Counted from the stretch's first letter, positions 27,409 through 37,811 are shown. The stretch is 64,000 nucleotides of DNA from an uncultured Paracoccaceae bacterium (GCA_947503935.1 CANNFR010000003.1:186001-250000), one strand, 5' to 3'. Numbers and translations: made by a program. Notes: a model not told the origin generated them from the sequence alone.

Positions 27409-27654
27409 ATGCCAAGCCAGAAACCGAAAAGTTCCGATGCCTATGCCGACAAGACCGCCGCGGCGCTGGCCTCGATCGAGGCCAAAAAGCGCAAGAGCGA
27501 GGCGGCGGGGTATGGCGTCATGTCGGCCGCAATGGGGTTTGGCGAGGCGGTTGAGCGGCCCTGGATGAAGCGGCTGGTCTGGTTCGCCAAGGCGGGCTGC
27601 ATCATCTTTGCCTTCGTCATTCCGAATGTCTTGTTCATCATGCTGGTCAGGTAA
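27409..27654 (+). CDS. Small single-span membrane protein
   Basis: 81 aa from ATG 27409 with GAAGAGGGA upstream. The N-terminal 50 residues are charged and Ala/Lys rich; residues about 60-80 (AGCIIFAFVIPNVLFIMLV) form one membrane helix ending at the C-terminus. No family recognised. The 184-bp gap before it suggests its own promoter. Confidence 0.65.
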   Translation: MPSQKPKSSDAYADKTAAALASIEAKKRKSEAAGYGVMSAAMGFGEAVERPWMKRLVWFAKAGCIIFAFVIPNVLFIMLVR

Positions 27655-27703
27655 CACGCGCAGGTCTGCCTGCGATGGCGCAAGGGTTTCTCACGGCGCG
27701 GCC

Positions 27704-28159
27704 TCAGATCAGCAGCGAGGCGGCGCCTTCGTGTTTCAAAAGCGCCACCTTGGTTTCGATCCCGCCGGGTGCCGAGAACCCGCCAAGGCCTGTTGCCGCC
27801 AGCACCCGGTGGCAGGGGATGAGGATCGGGATGCGATTGCCTCCGCAAGCCTGGCCGATAGCTTGCGGAGGGACATCCAATTCACGCGCAAGATCGCCGT
27901 ATTCGCGGGTTTCGCCAAACGGGATGGCGCAAAGGGCTGCCAGAAAGCGCGCCTGAAAACCCTCGCCATAATGCAAGGGCAGGTCGAACCGGGTTCGGGC
28001 GCCCGCGTAGTACTCGAACAGCTGGCGCTCCGCCTCGGCCAATAGTGCAGAGGGCGCCGCCCCGTCTGCCGTATCGCCCCAGTCGAGCCGCGTGATTTCC
28101 CCCGCTTCCTCGGTCAGCGTGACCGGCCCGAAGGGGCTGGGGAAAGCCGCCTTCGTCAT
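27704..28159 (-). CDS. ogt: Methylated-DNA-[protein]-cysteine S-methyltransferase
   Basis: A 151-aa suicide DNA-repair protein that takes the methyl group from O6-methylguanine onto Cys116 in the PCHRV motif. GxCGGNRIPILIPCHRVL and a helix-turn-helix (YGDLARELDVPPQAIGQA) are present. No Ada N-terminal domain, so repair only. The ATG overlaps the ileS stop by four bases (ATGA), an odd coupling to a synthetase. A longer frame running back into ileS sequence is rejected. Confidence 0.9.
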   Translation of the reverse strand: MTKAAFPSPFGPVTLTEEAGEITRLDWGDTADGAAPSALLAEAERQLFEYYAGARTRFDLPLHYGEGFQARFLAALCAIPFGETREYGDLARELDVPPQAIGQACGGNRIPILIPCHRVLAATGLGGFSAPGGIETKVALLKHEGAASLLI

Positions 28160-31158
28160 CCCAGCGCGTCGTTGCAGCGCTGGCAGGTGGCCGGGTGGGC
28201 GTGGGTGCCGACATCGGGCAGGATCTTCCAGCACCGCTGGCATTTCGCGCCCTCTGCGGTCTCGAACACCACGCCGATGCCGGGCACTTCCGGCAGGCGG
28301 AACGCCTCGTTCGGGGCGGGGTCGGCCGTCAGGGCCAAGCCGCTGGTGATGCAGAGATCGGCGAAATCCACTGATTTCAGGGCGGCGAGCACCTCGGCAT
28401 CGTCCACATGGACCACCGGCGCGGCCTCCAGCGAGGCGCCGATCACCTTGGCGGTCCGCTGCACTTCCAGTGCGGCCGTCACCACCCGGCGGGCGCGGCG
28501 GATGCCGTCCCATTTCGCGGCCAGGTCCGCATCGCGCCAATCCTGCGGCGTCTCGGGGATGTCTTGCAGGTGGACCGAGCTGTCGTCGCCTGGAAAGCGC
28601 GAGAGCCACACATCCTCCATCGTGAAGACCAGCACCGGCGCGAGCCACGTGGTCAGCCGGTGGAACAGCAGATCCAGCACCGTCCGCGCGGCCCGGCGGC
28701 GGGCGCTGTCTGCAGCGTCGCAATACAGCGCGTCCTTGCGGATGTCGAAGTAGAGCGACGACAGATCGACGGTGCAGAAGTTGAACAGGGTCTGGAACAC
28801 GCCTTGAAAATCGTACTTCCCGTAACCCTCGCGCACTGTCTGGTCCAGCTCAGTTAAGCGGTGCAGCACCCAGCGTTCAAGCTCGGGCATGTCCTCGGGC
28901 GCGACGCGCTCATCCTCGGAAAAGCCAGCCAGATTGCCCAGCAGGAACCGCATCGTGTTGCGCAGGCGGCGATAGCTGTCGGCCGTGCCCTTCAGGATTT
29001 CGGGCCCGATCCGCTGGTCATTGGTGAAGTCGACCTGCGCCACCCAAAGCCGCAGGATATCGGCGCCGTATTGCTTGACGACGGTCTCGGGCACGATGGT
29101 GTTGCCCAAGCTTTTGGACATCTTCATGCCCTTTTCGTCCAGCGTGAAGCCGTGGGTCAGCACGCCACGATAGGGCGCGCGGCCCTTGGTGCCGCAGGCC
29201 TGCAGCATCGAGGAATGGAACCACCCCCGGTGCTGGTCGGTGCCCTCAAGATAGAGGTCGGCGATGCCATCCGCGGCGCCATCCTCGCGGTCGCGCAGAA
29301 CGAAGGCGTGGGTTGAGCCGGAATCGAACCAGACGTCGAGGATGTCGGTCACCTGATCATAGGCGTCATAGTCGTAATCGTTGCCGAGGAACCGCGCCTT
29401 GGCGTCCGGCGCATACCAGCAATCGGCCCCCTCGGCCTCAAAGGCCTCAACGATGCGGGCATTGACCCGTTCGTCGCGCAGGAGGAAATCGTCGTCGGTG
29501 GGCTTGGCGCCCTTTTTGACGAAGCAGGTCAGCGGCACGCCCCAGGCGCGCTGGCGCGACAGCACCCAATCGGGCCGCGCCTCGATCATCGAATGCAGGC
29601 GGTTGCGCCCGGTCTTCGGGGTCCAGGTGACCAGTTCGTCGATTGAGCGCAAGGCCCGCTCGCGGATGGTCTTGCCGTAGGTGTCCTGCCCGTCGCCCAC
29701 CGGCTTGTCGATGGCCGCGAACCATTGCGGGGTGTTGCGGTAGATGACCGGCGCTTTCGAGCGCCAGGAATGCGGGTAGGAGTGCTTGATCTTGCCGCGC
29801 GCCAGCAGCCCGCCGACCTCGACCAGCTTGTCGATGACCGCTTTGTTCGCGTCACCCTCACCGCCCTTGCGGTTCAGGATATACTTGCCCCCGAAGAACG
29901 GCAGATCGTCGCGGAATTTGCCATCATCCTCGACATTATAGGTGATGACATCGCTCAGCATGCCAAGGTCGCGGTAAAGCTCGTATTCCTCCATCCCGTG
30001 CGAGGGGGCGCAATGGACAAAGCCGGTGCCTTCCTCATCGGTGACGAACTCGGCGGCGCGGAAGTCGCGCGGTTCGTCCCATTCGCCTTTGGAGCCTTCG
30101 GTCCCGGCGAGGGGATGTTGCAGGGAAAGGCCCGACAGCTCATCGGCACTCACGTCGCGCAGACGGCGGTACATCCCGTCTTCAAGGCGCGCGCGGGCCA
30201 TCACGGTATCGGCCAACTTGTCGGCCAGGATGAAGCGATCCCCGACGCTGGCCCAGCTTTCCTCCGGCGTGCCGGTGACTTCGTAAAGGCCGTAATCAAA
30301 GGTGTCGCCGTAAACGACAGCCTTATTCGACGGGATTGTCCAAGGTGTTGTGGTCCAAATGATGATATAGGCATTTTCAAGGTCAGCGGCCGCGATCTGC
30401 GAGAAGTCCTTAACGGCAGTGCCACCCCCCCGAGCTTCAAGCCCTTGGGAGATTTTCTCGAGCCTCATTTGTTCGGCTGGAGAGCTCCCGAAAACCTTAA
30501 ACTTCACCCAGATGGTGAAGCTTTCCTTGTCGTGATACTCCACCTCGGCCTCGGCCAAAGCGGTCTGCTCAACGGGCGACCACATCACAGGCTTTGAGCC
30601 CTGATAGAGCGTGCCGTTCATAAGGAAGGTCATGAACTCCTCGGCGATCACGCGTTCGGCGTGGTAGTTCATCGTCAGATAAGGATCGTCCCATTTGCCG
30701 GTGACGCCGAGGCGCTTGAATTCCTCGCGCTGGATGTCGATCCAGCCTTCGGCGAAGCGGCGGCATTCCTGGCGGAAGTCGATGACCGGCACATCATCCT
30801 TGTTGCGGCCCTTCTTGCGGTATTGCTCTTCGATCTTCCATTCGATGGGCAGGCCGTGGCAATCCCAGCCGGGCACGTAGCGTGCGTCGCGGCCCATCAT
30901 CTGCTGCGAGCGCACCACCATGTCCTTCAGGATCTTGTTCAGCGCGTGGCCGATATGTAGGTGACCGTTCGCATAGGGCGGGCCGTCATGCAGGATGAAG
31001 GGCGCGCGGCCCTCCTTTTCGCGCAGGCGGTCGTAGATGCCGATTTTTTCCCACTTTTCAAGCCATTCAGGCTCGCGCGTGGGCAGGCCCGCGCGCATCG
31101 GGAAGTCGGTTTCGGGCAGGGATAGCGTCTCTTTATAATCGGGCGTATCGGCGCACAT
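28156..31158 (-). CDS. ileS: Isoleucyl-tRNA synthetase
   Basis: 1000 aa class I synthetase. The HIGH motif is in GHLHIGHALNK (about 65-75), a CP1 editing domain (WTTTPWTIPSNKA) follows, then KMSKSLGN, and a C-terminal zinc finger with CQRCWK and CQRC. Length and the zinc domain match the common bacterial form, not the mupirocin-resistant eukaryote-like one. The methyltransferase gene is translationally coupled downstream. No T-box is visible upstream. Confidence 0.97.
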   Translation of the reverse strand: MCADTPDYKETLSLPETDFPMRAGLPTREPEWLEKWEKIGIYDRLREKEGRAPFILHDGPPYANGHLHIGHALNKILKDMVVRSQQMMGRDARYVPGWDCHGLPIEWKIEEQYRKKGRNKDDVPVIDFRQECRRFAEGWIDIQREEFKRLGVTGKWDDPYLTMNYHAERVIAEEFMTFLMNGTLYQGSKPVMWSPVEQTALAEAEVEYHDKESFTIWVKFKVFGSSPAEQMRLEKISQGLEARGGGTAVKDFSQIAAADLENAYIIIWTTTPWTIPSNKAVVYGDTFDYGLYEVTGTPEESWASVGDRFILADKLADTVMARARLEDGMYRRLRDVSADELSGLSLQHPLAGTEGSKGEWDEPRDFRAAEFVTDEEGTGFVHCAPSHGMEEYELYRDLGMLSDVITYNVEDDGKFRDDLPFFGGKYILNRKGGEGDANKAVIDKLVEVGGLLARGKIKHSYPHSWRSKAPVIYRNTPQWFAAIDKPVGDGQDTYGKTIRERALRSIDELVTWTPKTGRNRLHSMIEARPDWVLSRQRAWGVPLTCFVKKGAKPTDDDFLLRDERVNARIVEAFEAEGADCWYAPDAKARFLGNDYDYDAYDQVTDILDVWFDSGSTHAFVLRDREDGAADGIADLYLEGTDQHRGWFHSSMLQACGTKGRAPYRGVLTHGFTLDEKGMKMSKSLGNTIVPETVVKQYGADILRLWVAQVDFTNDQRIGPEILKGTADSYRRLRNTMRFLLGNLAGFSEDERVAPEDMPELERWVLHRLTELDQTVREGYGKYDFQGVFQTLFNFCTVDLSSLYFDIRKDALYCDAADSARRRAARTVLDLLFHRLTTWLAPVLVFTMEDVWLSRFPGDDSSVHLQDIPETPQDWRDADLAAKWDGIRRARRVVTAALEVQRTAKVIGASLEAAPVVHVDDAEVLAALKSVDFADLCITSGLALTADPAPNEAFRLPEVPGIGVVFETAEGAKCQRCWKILPDVGTHAHPATCQRCNDALG

Positions 31159-31334
31159 CTAGGCGATCCTCAAGGAGTTCTGACGGGGAGGGGCGGCGGC
31201 GCGGACATGCGCCTTGTCCCGGCGGCTCTGAGCGGTCAGAGCGCCGGGCCGGTAATTCGTATGCTGCCGATTGCCCATGTCATGGCCCGCCTTATAGGCA
31301 GGCGCCGGGGCGGCGTAAAGTGGCCCCTCGCGCG

Positions 31335-34121
31335 TTACTCGGCGTGGGCCTCGGGCGCCGGTGTTTCGGGGGGTGTTTCGTCCGGTGTGGCCAGTTGCTG
31401 AACCGCCCAGCGGTTGAGCAGGGCCAGGCCCGCCAGAACCAGACCCAACGCCAGGAATGAGAAGACGCGCAAGAGCCCCGTCAATTCGCCCGCATCGATG
31501 AAGAACACCTTAGCCACGGTCAGCCCGATGACGATCATCGCGATCCGCCGCAAGCCGGGGCTGCGGCGCGCAATGGCCTGGTAGAGCAGCGCGCCCCCCA
31601 GGATCAGCAGGGCGACCGTATGCGTATAGACCTCGGGCTGGGCAAAGCCGTGAAACGCCTCCATGTCATTGCCTTGCCAGAACCGACGGATGGCCAGGAA
31701 GGCGTAGACCGCCAGAAAGATCGCCCCGACCCAGCCGAACCAGCGATGCTTCGGCAGCCATGTCGCGCGTAACGCCAGCGCAATGAACACCAGACCGGGC
31801 AATGCATATCCAACCAAAAGCGTATCCAACGGTTGTGGGCCGCCAACATCGTCGAAGATGCCGATATAGGGGTTGAACACCGTCAATGTCGCCACGAAGG
31901 CCAAAGTGGCCAGCAAGCCATACCCGGCCCCCAGAGCGATCCGCAGCCAACGCAAAGGCGCGCGGTGTTTGATGCGGTAGGCCTGTGCCAGCGCCAACCC
32001 CAGCCACATCAACCCGAAGAGCGCGGCGGACCAGTGATAGCTTTCGCCCATGATCAGGCTGTCGACCAAGCGATAAAGCAAAATGGTCGCAAGCACGCCA
32101 CCAAACGCCCAAATTGCACTCTCCAGAATGGCGCGCGTATCGCGCGAGCCCTCTTTGGGAAGCATCACCATGGCCGCCCCAAGCCCAAGGAGGGCCGAGC
32201 CGAAGGCCAGCAGAACCTCATAAAGAGGCGCCCTGTCGATGTAGATATCCAGCCCAGGATCAATGATCAGCCGCCAGCCCAGCGTTGCCACACCCGCCAT
32301 CAGGAACCAGCGCATCTCGGGCAGGTTGAACCGCTTGTCCAGCGTCGCGGCCACGACCAGCAGCACCGACAGCGCCACGGTCAGCGCGGCCTGCGCCAGA
32401 AGGATGAAAAGGGCCAGCGCGATCAGCGACAGGGCCGAGAGCACCGCATAGGCCGCCCGGCGCTTGTCGTCGCCATCGGCGCGGGCAAAGCGTTCGGCCA
32501 GCACCGTCATCAGGGCGGCCAGGGCGATCACATGCCCGGCCCAGAAATAATCGCCGATGGCCGCGCGCGGGAACCAGAAAAGCTCAAGGATCACGGCCGT
32601 GGCGGGCGCGATCAGAGCGGCGGCTGCGGCCCAAAGGGCGGGGTAGACCCCTTGGAAACTGCGCCAGGCGGCGGCGACCGACATCGCGGTGGCCAGCGCC
32701 AAGAGGATGCTGATTGTCATCGGTACGGGCACATCTATTTCGGCGCTCATGACCGCGGTCATAAGTTCGCGGTAGAGCTGGCCGGACGTGCCCGCTTCGA
32801 CCACCACTTTCGCCAGAAAAGCCGCAACCGGGATCAGCGCCAGATCGCTCAGGCCGCGTGCCTTGTGGGCCCACAGCATCAAGGCCAGGGCCAGGAACGT
32901 CAGCGCGAACAGCGCCAGCATTACGATGGCCGGTTCCTGATTAAACGACATCACGAACAGACCGGCAGAGCTTGCCAGCGCGGCCCCCGCCGCAATCCAG
33001 GTGGGCGGGATCAGCGGTTCGTCCTTGTGCCGGTTCAGGATCATCTCCAGCACCGTTCGGCCCGGATGGGTCGGCCAAAGCTGCAAGCGGGGTAGGGCGA
33101 CGGCGGCCAGGGGCAGCCAGACCAGCAGGCCCATGTAAGGTGGGAAGGCGCCGCCTGCGAGGTACATCAGGCTGCCGCAGACATAAGCCAGAACCAGCCC
33201 CAGGATCGACACCCAACCCCACCGGCGGATCGCATCGATCGTCAGGGCGATGGTACCGATCAGCGCGTAGTAGAATTGCAGCGGGTCGACGTTGTTCGAC
33301 CCCGAGCTGACGAAGAAGGGCGCGGCGGCCGCACCTATCAGGCCTGCAGCCGCAAGGAACGGCCCGTAGAACCAGCCGAAAACGATGGCCACACCAGAGA
33401 TCGCGACGAGGGCCGCAAAGCTGACCTCGGGCCCGATCAGCCCGTAAAGCGACCGGGCGGCGATGGTCGCGGCATAAAGCACCACGATGCCGGCGGCGGA
33501 TAATGTCGAGGGCAGGAAGGCCGTCACGCTGTCTTCGCCGTCGCCCCAACGGCGGCGGATATATTCGCCCGCCGCTATCAGGGTCAGGCCGAACGCGCCC
33601 GACGAGATTACGCGCATGGTGGGCGTCAGGATGCCCCGTTCGATCCCGTATTGCACAAGGAAGATACCGGCCAGACCCAGTGAGATGGCCGAGACGGCGT
33701 AAAACCAGTTCTCCTGCAACCAACCAAGCGCCTTGTCGAAGAAAGAGGGCGGTCGCAGGCCCGATGGCGCGGGGGCTGGCGTGGCGGTGACGGGCTGCGT
33801 TGTGGTGCGCGCCGCAGGGTCCATCGCCGCCGCGGGCTGCGGTGGGGGGGCGGAGGCGGGCCCGGATATGCCCTTTGCAGGCGGTAGGGCAGGTTCGGGC
33901 GCCTTTGGCTTTGGCGCGGGCGACCTTGCCGGGGCCGCATCAGGAGCGCCCGGTTTCGAAAGGGCCTGATCCGCGGCCGCCTTGGCGCTTTTCAGTTGGG
34001 CAAGTTCACGCTCCACAACGCGCAGGCGGTACTTCACGTCGGACATGCCGACCGCAAGAAAGATAACGGTAATTGGGATGGCAAGTACGATTAAGCCAAT
34101 GAGAATGCCGAAAAATGCCAC
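31335..34121 (-). CDS. DUF2339 family large membrane protein
   Basis: About 928 aa from GTG 34121, chosen because the first residues (VAFFGILIGLIVLAIPITVI) then form the opening membrane helix and AGGGA lies upstream; residues of the longer frame look artificial. After one helix comes a coiled stretch (VVERELAQLKSAKAA), a Pro/Ala-rich linker to about residue 130, then some 25 hydrophobic segments. This is the layout of DUF2339 proteins, whose function is unknown. Expected in the inner membrane. Confidence 0.85.
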   Translation of the reverse strand: MAFFGILIGLIVLAIPITVIFLAVGMSDVKYRLRVVERELAQLKSAKAAADQALSKPGAPDAAPARSPAPKPKAPEPALPPAKGISGPASAPPPQPAAAMDPAARTTTQPVTATPAPAPSGLRPPSFFDKALGWLQENWFYAVSAISLGLAGIFLVQYGIERGILTPTMRVISSGAFGLTLIAAGEYIRRRWGDGEDSVTAFLPSTLSAAGIVVLYAATIAARSLYGLIGPEVSFAALVAISGVAIVFGWFYGPFLAAAGLIGAAAAPFFVSSGSNNVDPLQFYYALIGTIALTIDAIRRWGWVSILGLVLAYVCGSLMYLAGGAFPPYMGLLVWLPLAAVALPRLQLWPTHPGRTVLEMILNRHKDEPLIPPTWIAAGAALASSAGLFVMSFNQEPAIVMLALFALTFLALALMLWAHKARGLSDLALIPVAAFLAKVVVEAGTSGQLYRELMTAVMSAEIDVPVPMTISILLALATAMSVAAAWRSFQGVYPALWAAAAALIAPATAVILELFWFPRAAIGDYFWAGHVIALAALMTVLAERFARADGDDKRRAAYAVLSALSLIALALFILLAQAALTVALSVLLVVAATLDKRFNLPEMRWFLMAGVATLGWRLIIDPGLDIYIDRAPLYEVLLAFGSALLGLGAAMVMLPKEGSRDTRAILESAIWAFGGVLATILLYRLVDSLIMGESYHWSAALFGLMWLGLALAQAYRIKHRAPLRWLRIALGAGYGLLATLAFVATLTVFNPYIGIFDDVGGPQPLDTLLVGYALPGLVFIALALRATWLPKHRWFGWVGAIFLAVYAFLAIRRFWQGNDMEAFHGFAQPEVYTHTVALLILGGALLYQAIARRSPGLRRIAMIVIGLTVAKVFFIDAGELTGLLRVFSFLALGLVLAGLALLNRWAVQQLATPDETPPETPAPEAHAE

Positions 34122-34277
34122 GCGGTGCCCGTCCCTATACCTGTCCCCCGCCGCGAGGCTATGCCGGCCGCAAGGCAATAGCCAGTAGGGTTTTCATGAC
34201 CCTGTGCCGGGTGGCGTGATGCCCGGTGGGCCTTTTGGGGCTCGCCTCCATCCCCAAACGGGCGTATCCGAGGGGCC

Positions 34278-35513
34278 ATGTATCGCACCAAGCTTCCTCT
34301 GGCCGAGGCGCGCCACTTGCCGGTCTGGCGGCGCCCGACGGCGCTGTTGTTCCTGATGGCCGCCGCGATGCCGATCGCCTTCGCCACCTGGTCGGCGCTT
34401 CTGAACAACTTCGTCATCGAGGCGGCGGGGTTCACGGGGGTTGAGATCGGCTGGCTGCATACGGTGCGCGAGATCCCGGGCTTTCTGGCCATCGGGGTCA
34501 TCGCAATCATCGTCTTCGTGCGCGAGCAGGTGCTGGCGATGATCTCGCTCCTGCTCCTCGGCGTGGCCACGGCGCTGACGGCCTGGTTCCCGTCTTTCGG
34601 CGGACTGCTGTTCATGACGCTGCTGTCGTCGATCGGCTTTCATTATTACGAGACGGTGAACCAGAGCCTGCAGTTGCAATGGCTGCCGAAGGACCGCGCG
34701 CCCATCGTCTTGGGCCGGATCGTGGCCGTGGGCTCGGGCGCGTCGCTGCTGGCCTACGGCCTTCTGGTCCTGACCTGGCAGAGCTTCGATCTGTCCTACA
34801 ACTTCGTCTACATGGCCGCGGGCGGCACCTGCGTGGCGCTGACCCTCTTCGCCACCTTCGCCTACCCGCAATTCGAGGCGCCCGACCCGCAGGTCAAGCG
34901 CTTCGTCCTGAAACGGCGCTATTGGCTCTATTACGCGCTGCAATTCATGTCTGGCGCGCGGCGGCAGATCTTCGTGGTCTTCGCGGCCTTCATGATGGTC
35001 GAACGCTTCGGCTTCGAGGTGCATCAGGTCACTGGCCTCTTCATCGCGAATTTCGTGGCCAATATGGCCTTCGCGCCGCTGATGGGGATCGCGGTAGCAC
35101 GCTGGGGGGAACGCCGCGCGCTGATCTTCGAATATGTCGGGCTGACGGCAGTGTTCCTGGCCTATGGCGGCATCTATTATTTTGGCTGGGGCGTGGTGCT
35201 GGCAGCCGCACTTTACATCATCAACCACCTGTTCTTCGCGCTGGCCTTCGCGCTGAAGACCTACTTCCAGAAGATCGCCGACCCCGGCGATATCGCGCCC
35301 ACGGCGGCGGTGGCCTTTACCATCAACCATATCGCGGCGGTGTTTCTGCCGGCGGGGCTGGGATACCTTTGGGTCACCTCGCCCGGATCGGTCTTCATTG
35401 CGGCGGCCTGCATGGCGGCCGGTTCGCTTGCGCTGGCCCTGCTGATCCCGCGCCATCCCGAAAAAGGCAACGAGACGATCTTTTCCCATCGCCTGCCGGT
35501 GGCGGCGGAATAG
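34278..35513 (+). CDS. Major facilitator superfamily transporter
   Basis: 411 aa with 11-12 membrane helices and short charged loops (for example AVARWGERRAL between helices 8 and 9, a degenerate MFS loop motif). GAGGGG precedes the ATG. The substrate cannot be deduced. Its stop codon is directly adjacent to the stop of the convergent next gene (TAG|CTA), leaving no room for a separate terminator. Confidence 0.85.
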   Translation: MYRTKLPLAEARHLPVWRRPTALLFLMAAAMPIAFATWSALLNNFVIEAAGFTGVEIGWLHTVREIPGFLAIGVIAIIVFVREQVLAMISLLLLGVATALTAWFPSFGGLLFMTLLSSIGFHYYETVNQSLQLQWLPKDRAPIVLGRIVAVGSGASLLAYGLLVLTWQSFDLSYNFVYMAAGGTCVALTLFATFAYPQFEAPDPQVKRFVLKRRYWLYYALQFMSGARRQIFVVFAAFMMVERFGFEVHQVTGLFIANFVANMAFAPLMGIAVARWGERRALIFEYVGLTAVFLAYGGIYYFGWGVVLAAALYIINHLFFALAFALKTYFQKIADPGDIAPTAAVAFTINHIAAVFLPAGLGYLWVTSPGSVFIAAACMAAGSLALALLIPRHPEKGNETIFSHRLPVAAE

Positions 35514-35984
35514 CTACCGGGCGTCCTGTTTCTCCAGCGCTTTCAGCGTGGCCTTCGCGGTCACGCCAAGCCCGAAATAGATTGCCACCCAACTCAGCGC
35601 GATGCCGATCACCGCGCCGATGGCGAGGATCGCGGCCATCTCAGCCAACGGCATGCCAAAGGCCATCTCAAAATCGGCTGCGGACAGGCCTGCGCCCGCG
35701 ATCGCCATGAACATCCCGAAAAGCACAAGCGAAATGCCGATGACGATCATCGTGCCGAAGGTCGCGAAAACGGCCTTCTCGGCGGATGTCATGAGACGGC
35801 GGGTGGCTTTGACGAAAATCTGGCCCGGTGCCATGGCCGAGGCCATGATCGCAATGATGCCGGTCACGCTAGGCAGATCGAAGCCGAAAAGCATCGGAAC
35901 CGCCGCCAAGACGAGAGTGACGGCAAGGTATACGCCCGCAAAGGTCAGGTACATCTTGCGGGTCGGTGCGGCGGTGTCTTGCAT
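35514..35984 (-). CDS. Four-helix membrane protein (ABZJ_00895-like)
   Basis: 156 aa from ATG 35984; AGGAG lies nine bases upstream, while the ATG at 35993 would touch that site. Four hydrophobic helices, with FVKATRRLMTSAEK between helices 2 and 3, recall the ABZJ_00895 family seen in many Gram-negatives. That assignment is from memory and moderate. Function unknown. Confidence 0.7.
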   Translation of the reverse strand: MQDTAAPTRKMYLTFAGVYLAVTLVLAAVPMLFGFDLPSVTGIIAIMASAMAPGQIFVKATRRLMTSAEKAVFATFGTMIVIGISLVLFGMFMAIAGAGLSAADFEMAFGMPLAEMAAILAIGAVIGIALSWVAIYFGLGVTAKATLKALEKQDAR

Positions 35985-36126
35985 GCGCGTCATCTCCTGA
36001 CGAAATAGGTCTTACCCAAGCTGGCGAGGCTACACTTTGGCCTGCCAGCGTCAATCCCGTGTGATCATGGTGGTCGAAAGGTCCTGTCGCGCCTATATCC
36101 TAATCAACCAAGCGGGAGAGACAGAT

Positions 36127-36777
36127 ATGTTCGGTTTTGCCACCAAGAAGACTGAGATGGTTACCCCGGATCAGGCCCTGCCGGGGCGGGCATTGGCCCT
36201 GCCGACGGCCGAGATGCATTTCGTCAACGGCAGGCCGCTGAAGGGCGAGGTGCCTGCGGGCTTTCAGGAGGCGATCTTCGGCATGGGCTGCTTCTGGGGC
36301 GTTGAGCGGATGTTCTGGGGCCTTGACGGTGTCTGGGTGACGTCGGTGGGCTATGCCGGCGGCTATACGCCGAATGCCACCTATGAAGAGGTCTGTTCGG
36401 GGCGCACGGGCCATAATGAGGTCGTGCGCGTGGTCTTCGATCCGGCCCGGATCAGCTACGAGGATCTGTTGCAAACGTTTTGGGAGGGGCACGATCCGAC
36501 CCAAGGCATGCGCCAGGGCAATGATCGCGGCACGCAGTACCGCTCGGGCATCTATTATGCCGACGACGCGCAGAAAGAGGCGGCCGAGTGCACGAAGGCG
36601 GCCTGTCAGACGCGGCTGGCCGAGGCGGGCTATGGCCCGATCACGACCGAAATCCTGCCCGCGCCCGACTTCTACTATGCCGAGGATTACCACCAGCAAT
36701 ACCTGGCCAAGAACCCGGCCGGCTATTGCGGCGTGGGCGGCACGGGCGTGACCTGCCCGATCGGCACGGGCGCTTGA
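36127..36777 (+). CDS. msrA: Peptide-methionine (S)-S-oxide reductase MsrA
   Basis: Repairs oxidised methionine with thioredoxin. Catalytic Cys55 lies in [12 protein letters not shown], and the resolving cysteines in the C-terminal [13 protein letters not shown] stretch. 216 aa from ATG 36127, which has GGGAGAGA upstream. The ~50-residue N-terminal extension before the catalytic motif resembles the longer E. coli-type MsrA. There is no signal peptide, so it is cytoplasmic. Confidence 0.95.
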   Translation: MFGFATKKTEMVTPDQALPGRALALPTAEMHFVNGRPLKGEVPAGFQEAIFGMGCFWGVERMFWGLDGVWVTSVGYAGGYTPNATYEEVCSGRTGHNEVVRVVFDPARISYEDLLQTFWEGHDPTQGMRQGNDRGTQYRSGIYYADDAQKEAAECTKAACQTRLAEAGYGPITTEILPAPDFYYAEDYHQQYLAKNPAGYCGVGGTGVTCPIGTGA

Positions 36778-36831
36778 CGTGACGCGCGGTGCGGCATAGG
36801 CGCAAAGCCCCAAGCACCCGAGGGGCGCCCC

Positions 36832-37710
36832 ATGCCGACATTCACCGCCTTCACCACCCTTGCCGACCGCGACCGGGCCGAGGCGCTGGGCGCCGCGCTG
36901 GAGAACCTGACGCCCGAACCGCAGGGCGTCGGCGTTTTTGAGATCGAGGACGGGTCGGGCCGCTTCGAAGTGGCGGGATATTTCGACGGCCCCCCGGATG
37001 CGACCGGTCTGGCGCTGCTGTCAGCGGCCCATGGCGCGGCCGAGTTCGCCGTCTCGGAAGTGCCCGACACCGATTGGGTCGCCCATGTGCGGCGCGAATT
37101 GGCCCCTGTCGAGGCGGGGCGGTTCTTTGTCTATGGCGCCCATGATGCCGCGAACGTGCCCGCTGATCGCATCGCATTGCTGATCGAGGCGGCCATGGCG
37201 TTCGGCACCGGCCATCACGGCACCACGCAAGGCTGCCTCCTGGCGCTGGAGCGTCTGTTGCAGCAGGGATGGTCGGCCTCGACGGTCGCCGATATCGGCT
37301 GTGGAACGGCAGTGCTGGCCATGGCGGCGGCGAAGGTCTGGCCCGAGGCCGAGGTGATCGCCTCGGATATCGACCCGCTGGCGGTTGAGGTGGCCGAGGC
37401 CAACCTTGCGCCGAACGCCCTGGCCGGCCGCGTTCACTGCCTGACCGCCGAAGGGTTTGACCACGCCCACGTAAAAGCCGCGGCGCCGTTTGACCTGATC
37501 TTTGCGAACATCCTTATGGCGCCGCTGATCGCCTTAGCTCCGCAGATGGCCGAATCAATGCGGCCCGACGGAAAAATCATCCTCTCTGGCATCCTGAATG
37601 AGCAGGCGGACAATGTTGTCAACGCTTATGCCGAATTCGGGCTGATTGTTGCCAATCACGAAAAAATTAAGGAATGGTCGACACTTACACTTGCGCGAGA
37701 CATTGCCTAA
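36832..37710 (+). CDS. prmA: Ribosomal protein L11 methyltransferase
   Basis: An S-adenosylmethionine enzyme that methylates L11. The SAM loop is VADIGCGTAVLAMAA (about 157-171), followed by ASDIDPLAVEVAEANL and the product/substrate motif DLIFANILMAPL (NxxxxPL type). 292 aa with the usual N-terminal substrate-recognition domain. It follows msrA by 54 bp on the same strand and may be co-transcribed. Confidence 0.92.
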   Translation: MPTFTAFTTLADRDRAEALGAALENLTPEPQGVGVFEIEDGSGRFEVAGYFDGPPDATGLALLSAAHGAAEFAVSEVPDTDWVAHVRRELAPVEAGRFFVYGAHDAANVPADRIALLIEAAMAFGTGHHGTTQGCLLALERLLQQGWSASTVADIGCGTAVLAMAAAKVWPEAEVIASDIDPLAVEVAEANLAPNALAGRVHCLTAEGFDHAHVKAAAPFDLIFANILMAPLIALAPQMAESMRPDGKIILSGILNEQADNVVNAYAEFGLIVANHEKIKEWSTLTLARDIA

Positions 37711-37811
37711 CCGCAGGGTAAGATGCGCAAGAGCGCTTGCTTGCCGTATTTCGGCCACATTCCGCTTTGATATTTACACACTGTTATCCGTGGGGGTCGG
37801 AGGCTGCTATT

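Noticed and set aside
27704-28723. Longer form of the methyltransferase gene (339 aa)
   Set aside because: The N-terminal 188 residues overlap ileS in another frame and look non-biological; the ATG at 28159 gives a complete family-length protein.
31833-33095. 420-codon open frame on the plus strand
   Set aside because: Antisense to the DUF2339 gene; composition (Gln/Arg/His rich) is typical of reverse-frame shadows.
34194-35489. 431-codon open frame on the minus strand
   Set aside because: Antisense to the MFS transporter gene, which has clear membrane helices and a good start.
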